Shown: piece by piece, positions 55,251 to 64,000 of the stretch
Position numbering within the stretch: position 1 is the first letter of the stretch
Layout of the letters: each line of letters opens with the position of its first letter
Source: Dipteris shenzhenensis
Lineage: Eukaryota; Polypodiophyta; Polypodiopsida; Gleicheniales
Strand: one strand, 5' to 3'
DNA: 64,000 nt
Assembly: GCA_047967505.1 (NCBI GenBank)
Contig: CM106540.1
The notes under the pieces: model-generated
What the model saw: only the letters and a program-made list of their open reading frames with translations
Database searches by the model: none
What the model was told of the DNA's origin: nothing
Made by a program: the position numbers and the translations under genes

Positions 55251-56218
55251 CCACCTTTGAGAATGGGCATTTTCCTAATCTAAGAAAATAAGGAGAGGGG
55301 GTGATTTACTAGAGGGTAAAAAAGCAGCAGCAAAAAGACAGACAGAAAAGAAAGTGAGAATAAATAAGCAAACTAAAAAGAGGTTTCATTTTATTCCTTA
55401 GAGAATATAAAACGAAAGATTAAAGCTAAAAAGGAATATGGGAAGGGAGGGGGAGAAAGAGAAGTCACAAATCCAAATCCATGTGGAGATTGTCAATCCA
55501 AGTAGCCCAAAGGTGTAACCCAAAGGCGGGTAGGGAACGAGGAGAAAAACTATTACAAGGCAGTGTGTGGGATAGGATGTTCATCAAAGTGAGAAACATC
55601 TAGAGGAAGAGGGAGGGAAAGGAGAGGGGAAGTAGGAAGGAGAGACACCATGGAGTGAGGGAGAGAGCCATCAAGGAATATAATAATAGAAGAGGATGAT
55701 GTCTATACAAATGGATATCAACCTATTTTGGTAGTCCCCCCTTTAAGCAAGCCTCCATTCATTAATGAGCATCCCACATGCTCATGGGAGTGGGGTATCT
55801 TCTATGTGAGCAAATGTGCTAAAGCCCCTCGATTGGAGCATGATAAATATGTAACTTATGGCTGTCTATTTAGCTATGTGATTCTTCAGAACTTAACTGC
55901 TCTTGGGTTTCCTTGTGTGCACATATTGAGCATGATCTTATTTCTACTGTGGGATTTTGGCTGTAGCAAGCAGGCCTCTGTATTGTAGCATGAAGTTCAT
56001 CCATGTGTTGTTGATAGAGTTTAGATGGTTGGTGCTCACAAGGGAAAGAGCTCCTCTGCTACAGAAGATTGAGCTTTGAGGCAATCTGCTGTCTTTTCTC
56101 GAGTGTGTCACACATCATAATTTTTTTAAAATATCAGAGATCTATTCCTCACACTTTTCGAATACTCCCTAAGCATTGATTCTTGAGGGCATGTATCCTT
56201 CCTCCTTCATTTGTGCAC
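55251..56218. other. Purine-rich then unassigned sequence
   Basis: 55260-55680 is purine-rich (AGG, GAGA phrases). An 86-residue plus frame at 55728-55988 is unrecognised. No gene supported. Confidence 0.4.
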
Positions 56219-58880
56219 TTAGTTTGTGTAGCTTCGCATAAACATCATCACTTTGTGTGTGGCTTGTGTCTCCCACTGTGAAAGCTTGCAACTAATTCTG
56301 ACCTCAGTAATGGCCTTACCTGGTTCCTTCCATGCGTTTGCACCTGATCTCAGCTCTTCTACTCTGTTTGCCTCCTCCCACATGCCGGCATGAGCATAGA
56401 GGTTACATAAGAGTGTATAAGAAGTAGCATTTCTACCATCAAGAGTAATGATGTGATCGAGGCATCGCTCTCCTAGCTCCAGATCGACGTGTGTTCTGCA
56501 ATGGCCAAGCAAAGATATCCATCCCATGCTGTTGTGGTAACATGGCATGGTTATACGAAAGTCTTCTGCCACTGTTAAACATCCTGCACAGCAGAGAAGG
56601 TCAACCATACAGTTAAAATGTTCAAGTGTGGGTACAATGCCATGACAAGCTATCATAGAATTGAAATAGTGACAACCATCATTCAATAGGATGGCATGAC
56701 TACACATCGAGAGAAGAGAGACAAATGTCACATTATTTAGCTTCACACCTTCTGCTTGCATATTGTTAAAGTATTGCAGGGCCAGCTTATGCAACCTATG
56801 CTGGGAAAACCCTGCAATCATTGCATTCCATGTGACTAGCTCTCGTCTTGGCATTTCTTCGAACACATTTGCTTGCATCTTTTATGCTACCACATTTAGC
56901 ATACATGTCAATGAGGGTGTTGCAAACCACTACATTTACCTCATAACCTGCTTGAATGAGGTGGGAATGAATAAACTTTCCCTGATCTAGGGCTGCTATT
57001 GTGGAACAAGCTTTGAGGATGGAGACGGAGCTGTTATTGTCTAGCTTCATGTTCTCATACTCACATTGCTGAAATAGTTGGAGGGCCTCCTGACTATACC
57101 CATGCTGAAAATAGGCTGCCACCATCATATTCAATGTCACTGCATCTCGCTTCATTAATCCATCAAATAGTATTTGTGTGTTACAAAGGCTTCCACATTT
57201 TCCATACATGGCAATATGGCTATTGCAAACCAAGAGATCTGACTCAAATCCGCTTTCAGTAATAAAGGCAAGTATCAGCTCCACTTGACTTTGCTCTGCT
57301 ATACTGTTGAATGCTTTCAAGATACAAACAAAGGTTATAGGGTCTGGCTTGATGCCTTCCTGTTGCATTTGGTGAAAAAGTTGGAGAACATCCTGATAAT
57401 GCCCATGCATGGCGTAACCTCCTATTATGGCATTCCATGTTATCAAATCCTTCTTTGGCAGAAGGCTAAACAAAACATATGCATCCTCAAGGTATGCACA
57501 TTTCACATACATGTCAATAAGGGTGTTGTTGATAATTATGTCTGACTCGAAACCACTTTCAATTATGTCAGCATGAACAAGCTTGCCCTGATCAAGGGTG
57601 ACCATGTTGGAACAGGCCTTTAAAACACAGACATGTGTTGCCTGCTCTGGCTGCACTTCCTCAAGTCGCATATGCTAGAAGAGTTGGAGTGCCATCTCTA
57701 TCTGGCCATGCTGAACATAGCCTGCAATCATCACATTCCATGTCACAACATCCCTCTTTGTAAATCTTTCAAATACCTGACAGGAATCCTCAAGGCTACC
57801 ACACTTGGCATACATGTCAATTACAATGTTGATAACATGTACATTGGATTCAAAACCAATTTCAATAGTAGATATAAGAAAAAAATTTGCCCTGATTAAG
57901 GGCTGTTATGCTGCAACATGCTTTCAAGGCACAGACGAAGGTAACCCGGTTTGGTTGCATACCCTCCTCGATCATTTGTTGGAAAAGTTGCAAAGCCTTC
58001 CGGCCATGTCCATACTGGACATAGCCGGCAATCATAGCAGTCCATGTCACAAAGTTCCGCATTGATGCTGTGTTAAACACTTTGATTACATCTTCAAGGC
58101 TCCCTGATTTGGAGTACATGTCCACGAGGGTGCTCCCAACAAACACATTTGACTCAAACCCCATTTCAATGAGCTCACAATGATGAAGCCTGCCCTGTTC
58201 TATGGCTCTTATGTTCGAACACGCTTTCAGAATCAGTACAAATGTGGCTCGGCTTGGCTCTATGACATTTAATGACATTTGCTGGAAAATTTTGAGGGCG
58301 TCTACCTTATACTCATGATGGACAAAGCCTACAATCATTGCATTCCACGTCACCACGTTCTGATCCAGGGACCTCTCATACAACATGTGAGCACTTTCAA
58401 GGCTCCCCGCTTTGGCATACATGCGGATGAGGGTGTTGCCAACTTGTACATCTGACTCAAAACCATTTTCGATTATGTAAATGTGTATTAGCTTGCCCTG
58501 CCAAAAGCTAGGACATGTTTTAAGAATCCAAGCAAGTAAAATCTTGTCTCGTTTCACATCATCTTGCTTTCGTTGCAAAAGTTGGAGAGCCTCCAACCAT
58601 GGCCGTAATGTGCATACCCTGCATTCCATGCAACTACATCTTGTTTAGGCATCTCTCAATCACCAAATAGGCATCCTCAAAGCCCCCTCGCTTGGCATAC
58701 AGGGCAATGATAGTATTGGCAACCAACAGTTAATGGCATGGGCATGTATAAGTTTGCCCCGCTTCAGTGATGCAGATGCCTCAAGGACTGCAACAAAAGC
58801 TTGTTGATCAGGTTCCCCAGGTGACTTCTGCAGTTTGTGAACTGCCAAAGAAATAAGGCAAGTAACGTGCGAGAGAAATT
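56219..58880 (-). pseudogene. PLS-class pentatricopeptide-repeat (PPR) protein, broken
   Basis: This intronless minus-strand gene holds about 18-20 PPR motifs. Typical units are VTWNAMIVGFVHHEYKVDAL, LILKACSNIRAIEQG and STLVDMYSKSGSLEDVIKVF, repeated with P, L and S variants. The C-terminus (SMGWISLLGHCRTHVDLELG, YTLLCNLYAHAGMWEEANRV, then a KEPGKAITEV segment) is the E domain. No DYW deaminase domain follows, as far as 56219. The start near 58880 is the first PPR-like residues (AVHKLQKSPGEPDQQAF); no good ATG or targeting peptide is seen. Breaks: shifts near 58640, 57880 and 56850, and a TAG at 57677-57675 where Gln is expected. Family role: sequence-specific organelle RNA processing or editing. 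Repeat wording resembles fern and bryophyte PPRs. Confidence 0.9.
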
Positions 58881-58883
58881 GTT

Positions 58884-59230
58884 TTAGGACAAGTCCAAAA
58901 GGGATAACCTGTGGCAATTAGAAATTTTCGACACTCGGAGATGTCCACTAAAATGATTTGCAGAAAGGTAGAGGTTCAAAAGGGAACTGCTGTTTGCCAG
59001 AATCCAGTCTAGAAAAGGTCCTATCAAGAAGTTGGAGCTAAAATCCAGGGAGTTGGAGCAAAGCTGCATGATGCCAGTTGTTTGGAAGCCCGTGAGGTTG
59101 TTGGCAGCGAGATTTAGAGCATTAAGAGCTGTAAGGTTGGCAAATGAAGCTGGAAGCTTGCCCGCGAGAGAACAGGAACGTAAACCAAGATATCTCAATG
59201 GGAGCCCAAGCAGGAAGGCTTAGGTCTAGA
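58884..59230 (-). pseudogene. Leucine-rich repeat fragment of a receptor-like protein
   Basis: The minus-strand frame reads LRYLGLRSCSLAGKLPASFA, NLTALNALNLAANNLTGFQ, SNSLDFSSNFLIGPFLDWIL, SSLLNLYLSANHFSGHLRV and HRLSLLDLS. This is four to five plant extracellular LRR units (LxxLxLxxNxLxGxxP), with one unit damaged. The apparent start at 59198 is TTG, not a true start; the frame is open back to about 59228. The fragment ends at the PPR junction. Origin is an LRR receptor-like kinase or protein. Confidence 0.85.
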
Positions 59231-59279
59231 TGCTGCAACTTTCATCAGAAGAATGGAGGGGCCGCTTGTGGAGGTGCAA

Positions 59280-59358
59280 ATGCTCTTAAGAGGTGCATAA
59301 TGCATGTATTGCATGTATGTATGTATGTATGTATTGCATGTATGTATGTATATATTTA
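59280..59358. repeat. TGTA-type microsatellite
   Basis: TGCATGTATGTATGTATGTAT-like runs, repeated twice around TTGCATG. Open frames across it are artefacts. Confidence 0.85.
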
Positions 59359-59361
59359 TAT

Positions 59362-60000
59362 TTACTTTTGTGGAGAACATGCCGGCTTTCGTATTAAGAG
59401 AAAAAGAGAAATACAAAAATTGGATGAATTTAAGGGCGTACTCCCCATGCCAATGCTATTCAGCAGCACCAAAGACAAACCGCACCCCACTCGACTCATC
59501 TCATGCAAATAGTTACCCACTAGGTCATCTTCCAATGTGGTGCCTAAATCAGCCAACATCATCTTCATGACTCCCAAAATGGCATCAATGTTGTACCCCT
59601 GACCAAGCCCTGTCTCCAAGATAATTTTGTTGTGGACACTCCAAATTCCAAGGACAGAGAGTGGATGGGAGGCCGACCATCTCTCCCAACATGCTCACCC
59701 TCCATTTGCACACAAATTGAACTTCCCCATTAGTCCCGCCCTTCTTACACATCCTGCGACCTTACTCTAGATCCTCTTTGCCACCACACGTGACCAAAAG
59801 AGGTGCATCACATCTTCCATTCACAGAGAGAACAACTAACATTCACCTCCTTCCACTTAGCAATTCTCCCCCACACAGGAACCACTTGAGAATGCCTTTC
59901 CATAACAAGAAACTGCACTTCCTGACCTTACAAACCCTCCAAACCTCCTTCAGCCTTGCCTCCCACCATTTCGTGCTTATACGAACCATGTTCTCAGTCC
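59362..60000 (-). pseudogene. LINE C-terminal fragment with zf-RVT-like region
   Basis: On the minus strand, KWWEARLKEVWRVCKVRKCS then FLLWKGILKWFLCGG, and in the next frame DVMHLFWSRVVAKRI (about 59810-59770), follow the plant LINE zf-RVT pattern (Kv..k...FlW...h...........HLFW.C..a...W). Downstream GIWSVHNKIILETGLGQGYN and a helical tail end near 59362. The zinc-binding Cys residues are only partly retained. It shows no link to the LINE at 22.7 kb. The right end merges with the hairpin at 59974-60074. Confidence 0.55.
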
Positions 60001-60074
60001 CTTATCATGCATACTAATAGCTGGTCATCATTAGTATGCATAATAAGGGACTCAGAACGTGGTCCGTATAAGCA
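59974..60074. repeat. Hairpin with 45-base arms and 11-base loop
   Basis: Left arm 59974-60018 (begins TGCTTATACGAACCATGTTC) and right arm 60030-60074 are inverted copies with four mismatches. The loop is AGCTGGTCATC. The left arm overlaps the LINE fragment, so the right arm is probably an inverted copy of LINE sequence. A small-RNA precursor is another possibility. Confidence 0.85.
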
Positions 60075-60576
60075 ATAAATATTGGAGCATTTTGGTACAC
60101 GATCATCATTATGGGTATTATTTTTCAATAAGATTTGAATTCACACACACACACACACATGTGTGGATGCAAGTATATATACATTCATATAAAGACTACA
60201 CTCTACATAGGTGATTTTTTGTCAAGCCTTTGTTGTCTCATGTCAAGCTCGTGTGGTGTCATGGAAGAACAACCACCTATGTCAAGGAGTATGGACAATG
60301 GGTCCCAAAAAATCAAAATCAAGCTTGGAAAATATGATAACCTCCATTTTCTTCTTTATCGTGACTTTATAATGAGCTTATAATGAGAAGAACAAAGTCT
60401 CTGTAGGTCCCCTATGAGATAGAAAATGCCATATTTATTTATTTATTGAGAGGGAAAGGAGGGAGAGAGAGGAGGGGGGAAGAATAATCATGTATCTAGA
60501 AACTTCGATTCAAGGTCCCTCTGGAAGATTCAGGCATCGCTCAAGCTCTATAAGTGGAGGCACAGAGCACTAAAGG

Positions 60577-60625
<49 letters not shown>

Positions 60626-61390
60626 GCGCACGCGCACATGTGCTCTCTCTCTGTCTCTATGCAATCGGCTGAAGGAGAGATGAGGGAGGGCCAAATTTCA
60701 GAATTGGCCCTACCTTAATCAAAATTGAAGGAATTCTCCTTATTAGTATCTTGCTTGCGCGCTCTCTATCTCTATGCGACCGGCTGAAGGAGACATGCGG
60801 GAGGGCCAAATTAACGAATTGGCCTTACCTTAATCAAAATTTAATGAATTTGCCTTAGGTTAACCAGACAATTGAGCGCACAAACAAATAAATTAAGTGA
60901 AGTGATTTTTGGCGAGTGAATAGTAAGTCTCTATAGATGACACTTAGACAAATGGGAAATTATCATTCTACACCTCTAGCTTTAGTTGTAAATAGGTGGT
61001 TTTACATGGATCCTTTCTCTCAAATCAAGGTGTCATGATCATGCTTTTGCACATGACTTTATAATAAGTGTGCTATAGACTACCCATAGACAAATGGGAA
61101 AAATGTGGTTCTATACCTTTAGCTTTAATTGTACATAGATGGTTTTACATGGATCCTTTCTCTCATATCAAGGTGTCATGACCATGCTTTGCACATAGAC
61201 GAATGGGAAAATTCTCGTTCTATGCTTCTAGATTTGTACATAGGTGATTTTACATGGAGCCTTCTTCTCATATCAAGGTGTACTCATGTCCATGCAAGAT
61301 TAATAACCTATGTCAAGGAGTACAAACAATGGGTCCCACAAAATCAAAATCAAGGTGTCATGTCATGCAAGATTAATAACCTGGTGTATT
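60075..61390. repeat. Non-coding region of microsatellite and tandem repeats
   Basis: (CT)n at about 60582-60622. Two copies of a block of about 110 bases with CGGCTGAAGGAGA, GAGGGCCAAATT and TTGGCC.TACCTTAATCAAA lie at 60665-60740 and 60780-60850. Three copies of a block of 110-135 bases containing GACAAATGGGAAA, TTACATGGATCCTTTCTCTC and TCAAGGTGTCATG occur between about 60948 and 61300, with relatives at 60180-60330 and 61305-61380. No gene. Confidence 0.65.
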
Positions 61391-61399
61391 ATCTGCTGT

Positions 61400-62512
61400 G
61401 TAGATGACATTCTTTTGACCTTCTAATGGTTTCATCTCTATGAAGCATTCCTAATGATTTGTCATATGAGATGATGCACCGTTGTCGATGTACCAAGGAC
61501 CTTGATCTGCTTGGTCGACTTGATAGCTGAAATCCTCTTTTGAATTGCAATCAATGTCTAGATACATTGTATCAGTCTTCTGCATTTCCTCGTTTGCAAG
61601 GAACATATTCCCATGTTCATTTGCATAATGATTGTGACTAGAATGTCCACCACGATGATTTCCTCTTCCACGGAAATTCCCTCAATTGCTGCTGGATTGA
61701 TCGCCTTGGTCGTACTACTTCTTGCGGCAATATCTTTCATAGTGTCCAAACTTATGACATTAGTTGCACTGAATGTTTGACACATTGATGGATGCATTCC
61801 CTCGTCCTTGGAATCTTCCTCGGTTGGAATGATTTGCTCTTTGTTGATTCTGATGTTGTTGAGGATGATGCTAATTATTGATTCTAACTTTGATGTTGAT
61901 TTTGTTGCTGATGATGACCACTTCTCTGGAATGATTTGCCTCTGCCTCTGCTTCTGTCTGAAGCTATGAATGCCTAATCATCAAAATGACTTTTGCGTGC
62001 ATGAATGGCCTGAGTCCTGAGTTCTTCACCAAGTAAGACTGACTGAAGTTCTTCAGTGTCAGAATTTGTTGTTGAATGGCAACACTCTGGATTAGATTCT
62101 TTTATCCCTCTCCTCGTCCATTTAGGATGACTTGAACCATTTCTGCAGGATTCATAGTCTCTCCTACTTGCTGCGAGTTGATTATTGTAATCTTTGATTC
62201 TGCGTATGTAAGCAGGACCAGTTTCGTTGATGACCAGTTTCCCATTCTGCATGTGCTCGGGCAATGGCAAGATTTGCTATAGGTGCGGAAACTGTTGGTG
62301 TAGTTGGAGATCCCGCTGCTAGTGCTGTGACAACAAATGGAGTAGAGCTATTGCTGGCTCGATCATCCAATGGTCTAGGTGTAGATCCATCGACATACTC
62401 CCATTTGTCCTAAAGTACAAGAATGGTCTCCATTCGGTATTTCCATGTGCCGTAATTGGAGTTGTCTAGCTTAGCAGATGCCTCCAGATTGAGGTTGTTA
62501 GTCGTAGACATG
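61400..62512 (-). pseudogene. Copia gag and protease start
   Basis: ATG at 62512 (minus) opens MSTTNNLNLEASAKLDNSNY, then GTWKYRMETILVL, a TAG at 62412-62410 and DKWEYVDG, clear Copia gag N-terminus. After shifts, PAYIRRIKDYNNQLAASRRD follows. The knuckle is CHKFGHYERYCRKK, with its first Cys in CN-stop-CHKFGH, near 61760-61715. A Gly/Arg-rich NFRGRGNHRGGHSSH linker comes next. The protease start WYIDNGASSHMTNH lies at about 61505-61465, where the Asp of D(S/N)GAS is kept. The sequence then ends near 61400 at the tandem-repeat region. Pol is absent by truncation. No LTR identified upstream. Confidence 0.8.
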
Positions 62513-64000
62513 GTGCAAGAAATGTACTCAAAGTGTTGTGAAAATCACTATCTGAATCAACTACAAAACACTGAGTGGATCAACTGAAATCTGAACTGTC
62601 AATGAAGATAGAACTGCAATATATAATCCGATCTATTACAAGGCTTGTGGCAAATGATACCGGGCAAGGCTGAAATAAAGTGCACAATGCTGTGAAATAG
62701 CCAAATAGGCTTTACAATGATGGCATGTGTATGTGAAATCAAATCATGTGTTATCTGCCCACTGAACAATGTGCCAATACCACTGAAGTCTACTCACTAA
62801 ACTAATGAACGTCAGGTTTCAAGTAATGTGATGATGTGAAACCGTATGTGAGCATAGGGACTGACTCCGAGTAGGAACTAGTCGGGAATTTTGGGCATGG
62901 CTTAGATTGGCAACTTGGATAAATTCAAATCGTCCCCTCTGTGACGATCTAGTCTACTTTGATCTAGATCTAGCCCAACCATCGATCGATGAAAGAACAA
63001 CAAATACTTTCTTTTCTTTGGTTCTTTCTATGTGTTGGATCAGATGCATTGATGTAGAGACTGATGTGTGTGAAGGAGATGGATTTGTCGACGAGGCTCA
63101 AAAGTGAGTGATATTTGCATCAAAATGTGTGATGATGTGACGAGTGCGTAGAGCACAAAAAATTGAGCATATTTCCTTTTTAGAGTGACCTCAAATTCTT
63201 CCTGGATCAAGAGATACTAGTTGATCTAGGTGGAGGGTCAAAAAGGAGTGCAAAGTGATGATGTGGCAACTGACCAAGAGGTGTGCCAGTGGAGTAGTTG
63301 TTGATGTGTCACCTGTGTGCACATGTAATGTGCACAGTGTGCTTGCAGGGGTACAAAGTGCCTGTAGGGGGCAGTGCTGATTGGACAGCTGAGGTGGCAC
63401 TAACTGACTTAACCTAGGGTCAGGTTGACCCAACCATGGTCAAGTTGACTAACCCAAGGTTTGACTAGTCAATGTTGATGTGGCAGATGACATGGATGCT
63501 GATGTGTCTACTGAGGTGGCAAATACGATGACATGGCAGTCGACCGCCATGTTTTAGAATGTTGACCAAACCTATCTGTGATAACCCAGTCGTGGGTTAA
63601 CCTGATCGAGGGTTGGCTTGACCAACCCTATGCACTTGTTGACCAGGGTTACAATACTCGGGTTAACCTAACCACATAAGAGGTGTGCCTTGAGGTGCCA
63701 TGTGTCATCGCGATTGTGGTGCCACTGGGATAAGGTCGATTTGCCACGTATTGCTCACTGGATGGTCAAAATCTGCAAAGATTCTGATGGAATCTCTATG
63801 AGATTCCATTGATTGCTGGAGCATTCCATCGGAGCAGACTGCAAAGCTATTGGCCATGGGTGGCGTCTGCGATGAGGGACTGTTGAGGAACACCATAGGC
63901 TGGAGCTCTTGTGGGCGACTGGTGTAAAGCGTAGAGCCCATTGGCGATTGGCAACTTGGAGAGGTAGAGGTGCAGCTAATTGGAGGTCTGGAGGAGTCGT
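62513..64000. other. Unassigned region, possible LTR/leader of the Copia fragment and TTGAC-rich stretch
   Basis: Directly upstream of the Copia gag ATG, a GGTATCATTTGCC stretch near 62660 (minus) is weakly PBS-like. From about 63415 to 63680 the phrases GTTGACC, GGTTAACCT and GGTCAA recur many times. No coding frame is convincing. Confidence 0.35.

Noticed and set aside
57675-57677. TAG in the PPR gene as a site repaired by RNA editing
   Set aside because: U-to-C editing in ferns is organellar; this is nuclear DNA with three additional frameshifts, so the gene is simply broken.
60948-61380. CRISPR-like array
   Set aside because: Units are long, diverged and contiguous without regular spacers; ordinary eukaryotic tandem repeats.

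Overview
The window looks like nuclear DNA from a land plant, most likely a non-seed vascular plant such as a fern (moderate confidence). It has AT-rich, low-gene-density sequence, Copia and Ty3/gypsy LTR retrotransposons, plant-type LINEs, a Helitron fragment, an intronless PLS-class pentatricopeptide-repeat (PPR) gene whose repeat wording resembles fern and bryophyte PPR families, and LRR receptor-kinase fragments. I see no tRNA, rRNA, CRISPR array, bacterial operon or clearly intact protein-coding gene. Nearly everything coding is decayed, with in-frame stops (often TAG where Gln is expected), frameshifts and truncations. Many of the longest open frames use non-ATG starts, so the starts given here are mostly homology limits.

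Layout, left half. 1-3.65 kb: a gypsy RNase H scrap and a gag-only Copia element with LTR, PBS, gag, PPT and LTR. 5.6-6.1 kb: a foldback element. 6.4-9.8 kb: the 5' LTR, a PBS-like site and gag of a Tat/Athila-like gypsy. 10.0-12.2 kb: a second gag-only Copia on the minus strand. 12.7-15.4 kb: gypsy RT and integrase scraps, a recent 385-bp tandem duplication and LTR-like repeats. 15.4-18.6 kb: a decayed gene with a DUF7869-type DDE transposase-like domain, preceded by a roughly 55-residue protein repeat. 20.2-21.4 kb: a Copia LTR plus RNase H on the minus strand. 21.5-27.2 kb: a LINE scrap and a long LINE with ORF1, endonuclease and RT. 27.2-29.2 kb: a gypsy on the minus strand.

Layout, right half. 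32.0-33.1 kb: an N-terminal fragment of a KIN-10A-like kinesin directly abutting a Helitron Rep fragment. 33.3-34.8 kb and 38.4-40.4 kb: two copies of one LTR family, each with the same unrecognised ORF just upstream of its 3' LTR. 35.1-35.5 kb: a gypsy protease. 36.3-37.0 kb: a second foldback. 40.4-42.5 kb and 48.6-50.3 kb: two related, intron-containing pseudogenes with methyltransferase-like motifs, flanking a nearly full-length Copia on the minus strand (43.1-48.1 kb). 51.4-53.3 kb: a more GC-rich stretch of unassigned coding-like pieces. 54.9-59.2 kb: receptor-kinase and LRR fragments flanking a broken PPR gene, all on the minus strand. 59.4-60.1 kb: a LINE zf-RVT fragment and a 45-bp-arm hairpin. 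61.4-62.5 kb: a Copia gag-protease fragment.

The parts do not form one pathway. The window is a nested graveyard of transposons with captured or interrupted host-gene fragments. The most interesting items are the methyltransferase-like pair, the unknown LTR-element ORF seen twice, the two independent gag-only Copia elements, the transposase-like gene at 15.4-18.6 kb and the Helitron-kinesin junction.
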